DNA of 51,182 nucleotides from Burkholderiales bacterium (GTDB lineage: Bacteria > Pseudomonadota > Gammaproteobacteria > Burkholderiales > Casimicrobiaceae). Of the stretch, positions 1 through 7,736 are shown one piece after another (the stretch's first letter is position 1; each line of letters opens with the position of its first letter). The stretch is from assembly GCA_020853025.1 (NCBI GenBank), contig JADYZP010000066.1:1-51182 (forward strand), read 5' to 3'. The position numbers and the translations under genes are program-made. The notes beneath the pieces are model-generated. The model had not been told where the DNA came from. It was given only the letters and a program-made list of their open reading frames with translations, and searched no databases.

Positions 1-48
1 GAAGATCAAAAGCCAGAGCAACCGGACGACAATTTCAAGGTGGTCTGA
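1..48 (+). CDS. C-terminal tail of an upstream gene (partial)
   Basis: The first 16 codons read in frame 1 to a TGA stop and give a hydrophilic, acidic tail (EDQKPEQPDDNFKVV). The start lies outside the window. No family can be assigned from 15 residues. A hairpin follows five bases after the stop, which fits the end of a gene. Confidence 0.4.
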   Translation, partial: EDQKPEQPDDNFKVV

Positions 49-52
49 GATG

Positions 53-70
53 GTCGGCCCCGAGGCCGAC
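53..70 (+). terminator. Hairpin after the partial leading gene
   Basis: A 6-bp stem (GTCGGC/GCCGAC) with loop CCCGAG sits just after the stop at 48. There is no clear T-run, so it is a weak terminator candidate. Confidence 0.3.
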
Positions 71-98
71 TCTCACCGGCTTGAGCCGTCGAATGAAG

Positions 99-118
99 CC
101 ATCGCCTTAAGGCGATGG
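99..118. promoter_or_regulatory. 20-bp perfect palindrome upstream of the MetF-like gene
   Basis: CCATCGCC-TTAA-GGCGATGG is a perfect inverted repeat. A second small dyad, GTTCA-CGT-TGAAC, lies at 121-133, and a possible -10 (TACAAT) at 144-149. The palindrome could be an operator for the gene starting at 256 or part of a terminator for the gene ending at 48. A factor binding it is inferred, not shown. Confidence 0.4.
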
Positions 119-255
119 TCGTTCACGTTGAACGGTCTTCGGGTACAATGCTGCGCACTGCTTCGCATTCTTCATGCTGCGTCCACGCAGCGCCAATGCC
201 CCCGCAGACCTCAGGCCGCTCACGCGACCAACTGTGCGTTACAAGGGGCGAGACC

Positions 256-1185
256 ATGCAGAATGCAGCCGCATCCGGCCACGACCGGCGCCAGCAGATC
301 ATCGATTTCATGTCGGGCTTCACGCTCGAAACCACGCCGGGATCGGCGGCCAAGGTGCCCGATTTTCGCGCGCATGTCCGGGCCGGTGCGACGATCTTCA
401 TCACCTTCCTCCAGGGCTCGGAATTCACGGATACCATCCGGGTCGCCCGGCGGCTCAAGGCCGAGGGGTTCAACCCGGTACCGCACATTTCCGCGCGCGG
501 CATTCCCGACAGGCGCTACCTGGAGCAATCGCTCGCCATGCTGGCCGGGGAGATCGGCATTCGTGAGGTACTGTGCATCGCCGGGGCCAACTCCGACCCG
601 GTGGGAGAGTACGGCGACACGATGCAACTGCTGGAAACCGGCCTCTTCGACAAGTACGGGATCTCGCGCATCGGTCTGGCCGGCCATCCCGAAGGAATCC
701 CGGCGATTCCCGAGAAGGAGATCACGCAGGCACTCGAATGGAAGAACGCCTACGCCCGGCGTACCGGCGCGGCACTCTACCTGGTGACCCAGTTCTGTTT
801 CGAGGCCGAACCGGTCATCGCGTGGGACAAGCTGCTCCAGACCCAGGGCAACCGCCTGCCGATTTACATCGGCATTCCCGGCCTCGCCACGATCCGCACG
901 CTGCTCGGCCACGCGAAGGCGTGCGGCATCGGCCCTTCGATGCGTTTCATCTCCCGTCAGGCGATGAACGTCGCCCGGCTGATGACGATTTCCGCGCCGG
1001 ACAAGTTGGTCGCCGAGCTCGCGGCCTACAAGGCCTCGGACGCCCGCTGCGGGATTGCCGGCGTTCACCTGTATCCGCTCGGTGGCTTGAAAAAATCGGC
1101 CGACTGGGCGTACGCCGTGGTCGACGGCAATTTCACGCTGAGCACCCGTAATGACGGTTTCGACGTCGAGGTGCCTCCAGCCTGA
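256..1185 (+). CDS. Methylenetetrahydrofolate reductase-like protein (MetF family)
   Basis: The 309-residue protein reads as a MetF-type TIM barrel. It has an N-terminal segment after MSGFTLETTPG, the run SDPVGEYGDTMQLLETG, a central IGLAGHPEG and a C-terminal GIAGVHLYPLGG. MetF interconverts methylene- and methyl-tetrahydrofolate. Next to a corrinoid methyltransferase cluster it would plausibly oxidise methyl-THF, as MetF2 does in chloromethane users. The ATG at 256 is chosen because homology starts there; the frame is open further upstream but that stretch looks non-coding. It converges on the EamA gene. The biosynthetic role in methionine synthesis is an alternative, since the protein is a divergent family member. 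Confidence 0.8.
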   Translation: MQNAAASGHDRRQQIIDFMSGFTLETTPGSAAKVPDFRAHVRAGATIFITFLQGSEFTDTIRVARRLKAEGFNPVPHISARGIPDRRYLEQSLAMLAGEIGIREVLCIAGANSDPVGEYGDTMQLLETGLFDKYGISRIGLAGHPEGIPAIPEKEITQALEWKNAYARRTGAALYLVTQFCFEAEPVIAWDKLLQTQGNRLPIYIGIPGLATIRTLLGHAKACGIGPSMRFISRQAMNVARLMTISAPDKLVAELAAYKASDARCGIAGVHLYPLGGLKKSADWAYAVVDGNFTLSTRNDGFDVEVPPA

Positions 1186-1193
1186 GCGGCGAT

Positions 1194-1213
1194 GGGCGGG
1201 CGCGCCGCCGCCC
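1194..1213. terminator. Hairpin between converging genes
   Basis: A GGGCGG/CCGCCC stem with an 8-base loop fills the 28-base gap between the MetF-like gene and the EamA gene. It could serve both strands. There is no long T-run. Confidence 0.35.
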
Positions 1214-2065
1214 TTACGCATGCGCCAGCACGATGATCGCCACCACGGTCGTCGCGACAGCAAGGAGCTTTCGCCGGGTCAGGCGCTCCATGCCTAACGC
1301 CACCGAAATCAACAGCGCTACCAGGAAGCTCATGTTGGCAATCGGCACCGCCACGCTCGCCTCGCCGCGCTCGAGCGCCAGCGCGAGGAAATTCGCCACA
1401 CCGCAGATCAGCAGCCCGGACACGAAGGCGTACTTCACCTTTGTCCGGGTGAGGCGAAGCCGTCGTTCCCGAAGTAGCGCATAGGCGCCACCCGCGACGA
1501 TCCACACCGGAGCATTGACCAGCAGCAGCATCTGCAGGTCCACGCCCTGCAATTCGGCCGCCTTGGCGACGATGCCAAAGCACGCCCGCATCATCGACGC
1601 CAGCACGGCCAGCCAGAAGCACTTCGCGAAGACGCGCGGGTGGTCGGCCGTGCTGCTACGCTTGTAGAGTAGCGCCACGGCGATCACGCCCAGCAGGACG
1701 CCGCTCGCCTTGGCCGTCGTGATCGGCTCTGCCAGGAGAAACGCCGCCAGGATCACCACGCCGATCGTGTTCAGCCTGTAGATGGTCGATGCCAACCCTA
1801 CGTCCAGGTGGGTGAGGCTCTCGATCAGGCAGATGTTGGCCAGGGCAATCAGCAATCCAGCACCCAGGCCGAAGGCGATCGTTCGTGCATCCAGCCCGAG
1901 ATCCCGGCCGGCGGCCAGCACGACGACGAGCTGGGATGCGCTCCATACCACGCCGATGCCCATGACATACATGCCCCGCGACCGGTCGACCCGGGCGTAG
2001 CGCCTGAACACCACGTCAAGCAGGCCTGCGAAGAGCAGGCTCAGCAGGGCGAAAGCGACGGTCAC
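1214..2065 (-). CDS. EamA/DMT-family membrane transporter
   Basis: A 283-residue, very hydrophobic protein with about ten predicted membrane segments and the internal duplication of EamA (drug/metabolite transporter) proteins. One half ends near LLAEPITTAKASGVLLGVIAV and the other near VALGMERLTRRKLLAVATTVV. The GTG at 2065 is chosen because the first membrane helix begins there; the same frame upstream reads as arginine-rich noise. It follows the corrinoid-activase gene in the same direction with a 166-base gap that holds a small ORF. It could export a demethylated product or import a precursor; the substrate is unknown. Confidence 0.75.
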   Translation of the reverse strand: MTVAFALLSLLFAGLLDVVFRRYARVDRSRGMYVMGIGVVWSASQLVVVLAAGRDLGLDARTIAFGLGAGLLIALANICLIESLTHLDVGLASTIYRLNTIGVVILAAFLLAEPITTAKASGVLLGVIAVALLYKRSSTADHPRVFAKCFWLAVLASMMRACFGIVAKAAELQGVDLQMLLLVNAPVWIVAGGAYALLRERRLRLTRTKVKYAFVSGLLICGVANFLALALERGEASVAVPIANMSFLVALLISVALGMERLTRRKLLAVATTVVAIIVLAHA

Positions 2066-2066
2066 G

Positions 2067-2168
2067 TCAGGGTGGCCGCCTCGCCTCGGCCGCCGCCCCC
2101 CCCGCCGCGGCGAACACCAGAACGAGTGCCACGACCACTGCGGCCAGCGCGAGTATCGAGCTATCCAT
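2067..2168 (-). CDS. Possible 33-residue membrane peptide upstream of the EamA gene
   Basis: An ATG at 2168 opens a 33-codon frame encoding one hydrophobic helix (LALAAVVVALVLVFAAA). It stops one base before the EamA GTG start. A run of eight Gs (on the coding strand, 2096-2103) lies within it. Losing one G would fuse this helix to the EamA frame. It may be a real small protein, an N-terminal extension separated by a frameshift, or chance. Confidence 0.3.
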   Translation of the reverse strand: MDSSILALAAVVVALVLVFAAAGGAAAEARRPP

Positions 2169-2231
2169 TGCCCTGCTATGCCGGCACTGCGGCGGCGCCA
2201 CGCATCGTGGAGGGAGTGACACGCGATCTCC

Positions 2232-4100
2232 TCATGGCGCGCCCAGCCGGCAGGCTTCCACGAAGATGTCCTGGAATTCCGGGCGCGTCGCAAGCGCAAC
2301 GTGCTCGATCTTGCGGGCAATCTCGAAGGAGAGTGCGCGCTCGGCTTCCGACATCAGCGCGAGCTGCGCGCCGAGCAACGCGGTGTTGCCGACATAGCTC
2401 ACTTTCGCCGCCGGCACCGGAGGGAGCAGGCCGATGCGCACGGCGCTCTCGATGTTCACGTAGTTGCCGAAGCCCCCGGAGAGCATCACCTCCTCGATCT
2501 GGTCGTCGCCCACCCCCATGATCTTCTGCAGCATCATGACGCCGCCGTAGATTGCGGCCTTGGCGAGTTGCAGCTGGCGGATGTCGCCTTGCGTGAGCAG
2601 CACGTCTTCCCCCCGCCCGCCCTGCGCGGCATGGACGAGAACGAAGGCGCGGCTCTCGCCGTCCTTCACGATGCGCGCCTGCAGGCGATCGGGGAGAGGC
2701 CGGACGCCGGGCCGCCACAGGCGCCCCGCGGCATCGAGGACGCCGGCGTCGCGCATTTTCGCGACCGCATCGATCAGTCCCGAGCCGCAGATGCCGATGG
2801 CCGGTGCGTCACCGATGACCTGGCAGGTGACGTCCTCGTCGATGTCGACCTTCTCGATCGCGCCCACGGCGCCGCGCATGCCGTGCCTCACCTGGCCACC
2901 TTCGAAGGTCGGGCCCGCGGGCGCCGAGCAGACCAGCAGGCGTTCCCGTGAACCCAGCACAACCTCGCCATTGGTACCGATGTCGACGAGAAGGCGGATA
3001 CCCTCGCTTTCGTGGATGCGGGTGGCGATGATGCCGGCGATCGTATCGGCGCCGACGAATCCGGCCAGGATCGGCAGCAGGCAGACGCGGGCATTCGGTG
3101 CCCGCTTGAGCGGGATCTCCCCGGCCGGGATCGCGATCGGATCGCGCACCACGGGTGCGTAGGGTGCCAACCCCACATAGCTCGTGTCGATGCCGAGGAA
3201 GAGGTGGTGCATGCAGGTATTGCCGGCGACGACGATCTTGTAGACGTGTTCCGGCGACACGCCCGCGTCTTTCGTCATCTTCTCGATGAAGTCGTTCACC
3301 ATGCCGAGGATTCGGCCGCGCAGCACCTGGAGCTTCTTCGCATCGAACTGGGCGAAGGCGATGCGCGACATCAGGTCGCCCCCGTAGACCGCCTGTGGAT
3401 TGACGGCGGCCATCGAGGCGAGCACTTCGCCCGTGCGCAGGCAATGAAGCGAACCGACGACGGTGGTCGTGCCGATATCGAAGGCGATGCCGAACTTTTT
3501 TTCGCTCGTGTTCCCGGCCTCGACGTCGATGATCGCATCGTGGAAGGCCGTCACCGTCATCTGGCCGAGTTCCTCGCGCAGGACGGTGGGCAACTTGCGA
3601 TAGACGTCGAAAGGCACGTCGCGCGAAGTGTCGGCCGGAAGGCAGGCGAGGACCTGTTCGATGTCGGAGGTCTGGTGGTTCTCGTCCTGCGGGGCCTCGG
3701 CCACGATCACGCGCTTCTCGATGCCGGGGTCGAGCGCCAGCGCGCCGGGAGCGAAAGTTCCGGCGCCGGCGAGAATCTGGTGGCCGAGTTCGTCCGTCTC
3801 GGGCATCGCCGCGATGCCGCAGTCGGCCACGGCCGGCATCTGGCAGGACAGGCGGAAGCGCTCGCGGATACCGTCCGGACCCAGCTGGATCGTGTCCTGC
3901 AGGGTGGGCGGGGCAATCTCCCCCGCGAGCACCTTTACCCGGCAGGACCGGCATCGCCCACGCCGCCCGCAGGTCGCGGCGATCTCCACGCCGGCTTCGA
4001 GCGCCGCCTCCAGCACCGTCGTGCCGCGGGCGACGATGCAGTGGGCCAGTTCGCGCGAGTTTTCCGGGTCGAAGAAGGTGACCTTGACCGTTTGCGTCAT
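2232..4100 (-). CDS. Reductive activator of corrinoid proteins (2Fe-2S ferredoxin domain + ASKHA ATPase domain)
   Basis: A 622-residue protein. The N-terminal ~95 residues form a plant-type ferredoxin domain with Cys44, Cys50, Cys53 and Cys86 (CX5CX2C then C). A linker leads to an ASKHA ATPase-like region beginning at FGIAFDIGTTTV, with later motifs VAGNTCMHHLFLG, LLVDIGTNGEV, GICGSGLIDA and EVMLSGGFGNY. This layout is that of RamA/RACE-type activators, which use ATP to reduce Co(II) corrinoid back to Co(I) after accidental oxidation. The ATG at 4100 overlaps the stop of the pterin methyltransferase gene by 4 bp, so the two are translationally coupled. It would service the corrinoid domain encoded at 9856-11742. 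Confidence 0.9.
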   Translation of the reverse strand: MTQTVKVTFFDPENSRELAHCIVARGTTVLEAALEAGVEIAATCGRRGRCRSCRVKVLAGEIAPPTLQDTIQLGPDGIRERFRLSCQMPAVADCGIAAMPETDELGHQILAGAGTFAPGALALDPGIEKRVIVAEAPQDENHQTSDIEQVLACLPADTSRDVPFDVYRKLPTVLREELGQMTVTAFHDAIIDVEAGNTSEKKFGIAFDIGTTTVVGSLHCLRTGEVLASMAAVNPQAVYGGDLMSRIAFAQFDAKKLQVLRGRILGMVNDFIEKMTKDAGVSPEHVYKIVVAGNTCMHHLFLGIDTSYVGLAPYAPVVRDPIAIPAGEIPLKRAPNARVCLLPILAGFVGADTIAGIIATRIHESEGIRLLVDIGTNGEVVLGSRERLLVCSAPAGPTFEGGQVRHGMRGAVGAIEKVDIDEDVTCQVIGDAPAIGICGSGLIDAVAKMRDAGVLDAAGRLWRPGVRPLPDRLQARIVKDGESRAFVLVHAAQGGRGEDVLLTQGDIRQLQLAKAAIYGGVMMLQKIMGVGDDQIEEVMLSGGFGNYVNIESAVRIGLLPPVPAAKVSYVGNTALLGAQLALMSEAERALSFEIARKIEHVALATRPEFQDIFVEACRLGAP

Positions 4101-5110
4101 TGCGTCCCGGTTCGCGACGCCGGCCTGCCTGTGCGGGAGGGCGAAGAGGTCCGGAACGCCGTCATATAGCGCAGCGCGTTTTCGTCCAGGCCGAGCACCA
4201 GGTCGGAGGCCAGCTTGAAGTTCACGAAGTCCTTGGGCGGGGTCTGTACCGGGTCGATCATCAGCGTGTCGCAACCGGCCAGCATCGACAGGATGATGAA
4301 GGCATTGTTGGCGATCTTGCGCTGTGGCAAGCCGAACGAGGCATTGCTGTGCCCGCCGAAGATGTGCACCTGCGGGTATCGCCGTCGGATCTCGCGCACG
4401 GCTTCGAGATAATGCGGACCGAACGTGCTCCCGGTGGACACTGGGAATGCCAAGGGATCGAGGTAGCGGTCGGTCATGGCGATGCCGGCCGCGTCCATCA
4501 ACTGCATCAATTGCTCGAGGTTCTCGACCCGTTCGTGCTCATCCTGGGGCATGCCGTCGCGGCCGCTCGCGTTGGCGAACAGCAGGGCGTTGCGCGCCTT
4601 TGCCTCCTTGATCAGGTCCTGCCGCCCATCCTCGAGGTTGACCGAATTGATGGCGGGGCGGCTGCGGTTTGCGTCGTGCACCCGCAGGCCGGTCATGATG
4701 GTTTCCGGGTCGGAGGAGTCGATGGCGATGATCGCATCGGTGATTTGTTGCGCGACCGGGATCAGCCAGGCCATCACCTCGTGGCGCACGGCCGGATCGA
4801 CGGCAATCTCGTCGACGCACAGGTCGATGATGTTAGCGCCCGCGGCGGTCTGCGAGTTGATCAGCCAGGCGATGTAGTCCAGGTCCTTGCGGCGAACGGC
4901 ATGGGCGACGTGCGGGATCTGGAAGACGCGAAGTTTCGCCGGATCGGTCGGAAAGATGTCCGTCACGTCCATCAGGCGCCGGGAGCCGTCCGCGCCGGCA
5001 TAGGAAACGCCGATCTTGCCGTCGTCGTGTACGACACGCGGACCCGTGACCTTGAGGCGGCGGGTGGTGTTGAAATTCTCGCCGATGATGTCCAGCACTC
5101 TCTCACTCAT
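4097..5110 (-). CDS. Methyltetrahydrofolate:corrinoid methyltransferase-like protein (pterin-binding, DHPS fold)
   Basis: A 337-residue protein with the pterin-binding barrel of the MtrH/AcsE/MetH family. It starts with IIGENFNTTRRLK, then GANIIDLCVDEI, IAIDSSDPETI, AINSVNLEDGR and GGHSNASFGLPQR, all typical substrate-contact regions. The family moves methyl groups between corrinoid and tetrahydrofolate, in either direction. With a CmuA-like first methyltransferase nearby it would take the CmuB-like role, making methyl-THF. It is not a folate-synthesis DHPS, because the pterin signatures match the methyltransferase branch. It is coupled to the activase gene downstream. Confidence 0.88.
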   Translation of the reverse strand: MSERVLDIIGENFNTTRRLKVTGPRVVHDDGKIGVSYAGADGSRRLMDVTDIFPTDPAKLRVFQIPHVAHAVRRKDLDYIAWLINSQTAAGANIIDLCVDEIAVDPAVRHEVMAWLIPVAQQITDAIIAIDSSDPETIMTGLRVHDANRSRPAINSVNLEDGRQDLIKEAKARNALLFANASGRDGMPQDEHERVENLEQLMQLMDAAGIAMTDRYLDPLAFPVSTGSTFGPHYLEAVREIRRRYPQVHIFGGHSNASFGLPQRKIANNAFIILSMLAGCDTLMIDPVQTPPKDFVNFKLASDLVLGLDENALRYMTAFRTSSPSRTGRPASRTGTQ

Positions 5111-5164
5111 TGCGGGTCTTCTCCTGGGATGGTCCGGGTCGATTGCGATTGTTCAACGCGGCCT

Positions 5165-5881
5165 TTACGCGTCGGGAATGGGGTATCCGGGGACCGCGCG
5201 AAGCCCGAAGAGCCCGGTGCGCGACATCTTCGGCGTCATCGCGCAGCTTCCTTCCAGAAGCCGGGCGGGAGCGGCCTCGTCGAACAGAGAGAACAGCGCC
5301 GGGTGGTCCTCCAGCGACCATTCCACCTTCTGCCCGCCGACGCGCGATGTGTAGCCCGGCGCGAGGCGGCGCGTGAGTTCAAGGCCGTCACGCTTCGCCT
5401 CTTCATCGAGGCGATCCTTGAGCAACCGGGTCGCCTCCTCGATCCCCAGCCATCCGGCGATGTCCATCACATAGGCCTCGAGCGTCTTTCCGGCCGCGGA
5501 CAGGTTCTTCTGGGTGCTGTCGAAACGCGCTCCCAGCGACAGGACGAACACCGCGACCTCGTCGCAGCCCGCGAGGTAAGCGGCGAATGTCGGCCCGCGC
5601 AACCGGGTCCCCGTGGAAAGGACCAGGCCTTCCGGCGTGCAGCGATCGATGGCCAGTCGGCGGTAGGTGGCGCGAGGCGTGGCGGCGGCTACCGCCAGCT
5701 CCGCCATGGCCTGCGCCGTGCTGCGAACCGCCGCCCTGGCCGGGGCATCCCGGCGGTAGCCGAGAACGCGAAGCACGCGCTCCGTTGAAACTTCCAACCC
5801 GGCCGGAGCAAAATCTCCCTGCCCCTGCTTGGCGTCGATGCCTGAGGCGTGGCCCTGAAATTCATATCTGGACGGCATCAT
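5165..5881 (-). CDS. Methionine-synthase activation-domain-like protein
   Basis: A 238-residue protein resembling the stand-alone form of the MetH C-terminal activation domain. The region LAPGY...WSLEDHPALFSLF...SCAMTPKMSRTGLFGL matches the family's arrangement around the substrate and cobalamin-facing pocket. In MetH this domain binds AdoMet for reductive methylation. Stand-alone versions occur beside corrinoid methyltransferases and probably help in corrinoid handling. Either of two adjacent ATGs (5881, 5878) may be the start; both lie inside the end of the permease gene (stop at 5862), so translation is probably coupled. Confidence 0.75.
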   Translation of the reverse strand: MMPSRYEFQGHASGIDAKQGQGDFAPAGLEVSTERVLRVLGYRRDAPARAAVRSTAQAMAELAVAAATPRATYRRLAIDRCTPEGLVLSTGTRLRGPTFAAYLAGCDEVAVFVLSLGARFDSTQKNLSAAGKTLEAYVMDIAGWLGIEEATRLLKDRLDEEAKRDGLELTRRLAPGYTSRVGGQKVEWSLEDHPALFSLFDEAAPARLLEGSCAMTPKMSRTGLFGLRAVPGYPIPDA

Positions 5882-6758
5882 CGATCGGTTCCCTGCGCTT
5901 GTGGTCGCCGATCAGCTGTTCGCGCAGGAACTTCGACAGGTAGTCGATCGCATAGACGGTGATGATGATGAGGATGATGATCAGGCAGGCCTCGCGCAGC
6001 TCGTAGGCGCGCAGGCGGTCGCCAAGCAGGAAGCCGATGCCGCCGGCGCCGACGATGCCGAGGATAGAGGCCGAGCGTACGTTGTGCTCGAACATGTAGA
6101 GCGTGTTCGACAGCATCATCGGCAGCACCTGCGGCAGGACGCCGAACCAGATCCGGTGCATCCAGTTTCCACCGAGGGACGTCACCCCGTCGATCTGCTT
6201 GCGGTCGAGGTTCTCGATCGCCTCCGAATAGAGCTTGATGAAGGTACCCGTCTCGACGATGGCGATCGCCATGATCCCGGCGAGCGGACCCAGCCCGACG
6301 GCACGCACGAAGATCAGCGCCCAGATCAGATAATCGAACGAGCGCAGCAGGTCGGCGAAGCGGCGCGTGCCGAACTGGACCGGGCGCGAACGCATCATGT
6401 TCTTCGAGGCCAGGAAGCTCAGGGGAAGCGCCCAGAACGCGCCCAGCAAGGTTCCCAGAAAGGCCATCGCCACCGTTTCGCCGATCGCCTTGAGGAAAAT
6501 CGGCAGGTTCTCGTAACCCTCGGGCGGAAACATCTGGCCGACGACGGTGTCGCCGAATTTCGACACGCCGTGCAGGAAGTCGCCCGAAAGGAAACCGAAC
6601 CGGTAGAGGCAGTAGCCCGTGAGGGCGGTCGTTCCACCCCATGCCATCCAGGCGTACAGGCGCTCGCCAAGCGGCGCACCGAATACGCCGGGGTTGCGCT
6701 CGCGCTCGGCGGCGATGTCTGCCTCGGTGATGTCGGTCAGGCGTGAGCTCATGGTCAT
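5862..6758 (-). CDS. phnE: Phosphonate-type ABC transporter permease (second)
   Basis: A 298-residue inner-membrane permease of the PhnE family. It has several hydrophobic segments, and the cytoplasmic coupling region is followed by FGVLPQVLPMMLSNTLYMFEHNVRSASILGIVGAGGIG, where the last part is the family hallmark. The first half has the typical LGTLLGAFWALPLSFLA segment. It presumably pairs with the permease encoded just upstream to form a heterodimeric channel. ATG 6758 is used; ATG 6752 is also possible. The 4-base gap to the preceding gene shows one transcription unit. Substrate specificity cannot be read from permeases. Confidence 0.88.
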   Translation of the reverse strand: MTMSSRLTDITEADIAAERERNPGVFGAPLGERLYAWMAWGGTTALTGYCLYRFGFLSGDFLHGVSKFGDTVVGQMFPPEGYENLPIFLKAIGETVAMAFLGTLLGAFWALPLSFLASKNMMRSRPVQFGTRRFADLLRSFDYLIWALIFVRAVGLGPLAGIMAIAIVETGTFIKLYSEAIENLDRKQIDGVTSLGGNWMHRIWFGVLPQVLPMMLSNTLYMFEHNVRSASILGIVGAGGIGFLLGDRLRAYELREACLIIILIIITVYAIDYLSKFLREQLIGDHKRREPIDDAVQI

Positions 6759-6762
6759 TGTC

Positions 6763-7674
6763 TTAATGTGAAAAACTCGCCTTGCCGATGACGCCGTGCC
6801 GGATTTTCTCGCTCAGCATGTCGATGGCCATGATCGTCGCAACGATCATCAGCAGGATAGCGCCGACGTCGGCGAAGTAGAGAAGCTGCACGGCGGTGAA
6901 AAGGTCGTGCCCGATGCCACCCGCGCCGACGAATCCGACGATCGTCGCGCTGCGCACGTTCAGCTCGAAGCGCCAGAACGTGTACGACAGGTAGTTGGGC
7001 AGCACCTGGGGCAGGACGCCGAAGCGCATCTCGTGGAACCAGTTGCCCCCCGCCGATCGCAGGCCATCGATGGGCAGCGGGCTGATGTTCTCGTTCACCT
7101 CCGCGAACAGCTTTCCCTGCGCACCCAGCGTATGCACGGTGATCGCGAGGATACCCGCCACCGGTCCGATTCCGAAGGCGAACACGAACAGCAATGCCCA
7201 GACGATGTCCGGGACGGTTCGCGCGATCTCGAGAATCCTTCGCGCGATCCAGTAGACCGCGAAATTCTGCGCCAGATTGCGCGCCGCGAAAAAGCTGATC
7301 GCCCCGCCGATGAGCGTGCCGAGAATCGTGGCCAGGTAGGCCATCAGCAGGGTATTGAGCAGGCTGTGAAACCAGTCCCCTGCGTTCCAGTACCACGCGG
7401 AAAAATCCTCCGAGAACGAGTTCCAGTGCAGCGGCGGCAGCATCCTGGCGAGGAATTCAGTGGCGCGCGGCACGCCGTCGAGCAGCGTCCAGAGGCTGAA
7501 CTTCGTCGTCACGATCGAGGCGATGAGGCACGCCACGAAGATCGTCCCGAAAGTCGCGGCGTAGATGCGCTTCTGGCGCCGGTACTGGGCGTATTGCGCC
7601 TCGAAACGCGCGGCCACGCCGCCGGTGCCTGCCCTGGATGGAGCTCCGGTCATCGCTATGGTACTTTCACGCAT
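6763..7674 (-). CDS. phnE: Phosphonate-type ABC transporter permease (first)
   Basis: A 303-residue PhnE-family permease. It carries LGTLIGGAISFFAARN, DIVWALLFVFAFGIGPVAG and FGVLPQVLPNYLSYTFWRFELNVRSATIVGFVGAGGIG, followed by a final helix. It differs enough from the neighbour at 5862-6758 to act as the partner subunit rather than a recent duplicate. The N-terminal ~30 residues are polar and cytoplasmic. The gene lies 62 bases after the binding-protein gene. Confidence 0.88.
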   Translation of the reverse strand: MRESTIAMTGAPSRAGTGGVAARFEAQYAQYRRQKRIYAATFGTIFVACLIASIVTTKFSLWTLLDGVPRATEFLARMLPPLHWNSFSEDFSAWYWNAGDWFHSLLNTLLMAYLATILGTLIGGAISFFAARNLAQNFAVYWIARRILEIARTVPDIVWALLFVFAFGIGPVAGILAITVHTLGAQGKLFAEVNENISPLPIDGLRSAGGNWFHEMRFGVLPQVLPNYLSYTFWRFELNVRSATIVGFVGAGGIGHDLFTAVQLLYFADVGAILLMIVATIMAIDMLSEKIRHGVIGKASFSH

Positions 7675-7736
7675 CGGTGGGAGTTTCCGGGGCGCAGGCC
7701 CGGGCTCTGCCCGGGCCTGCGCCTGGTTCGAATCGG

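Noticed and set aside
220..1263. Long minus-strand ORF (347 codons) opposite the MetF-like gene
   Set aside because: Arginine/alanine-rich composition and no motifs; it is a GC-driven shadow of the MetF-like reading frame.
3012..4169. Long plus-strand ORF over the corrinoid activase gene
   Set aside because: It mirrors the activase gene on the other strand and has no recognisable protein features; the minus frame has clear ferredoxin and ASKHA motifs.
4100..5788. 562-codon plus-strand ORF
   Set aside because: It spans two good minus-strand genes with family motifs; its translation has no domains and shadow-like composition.
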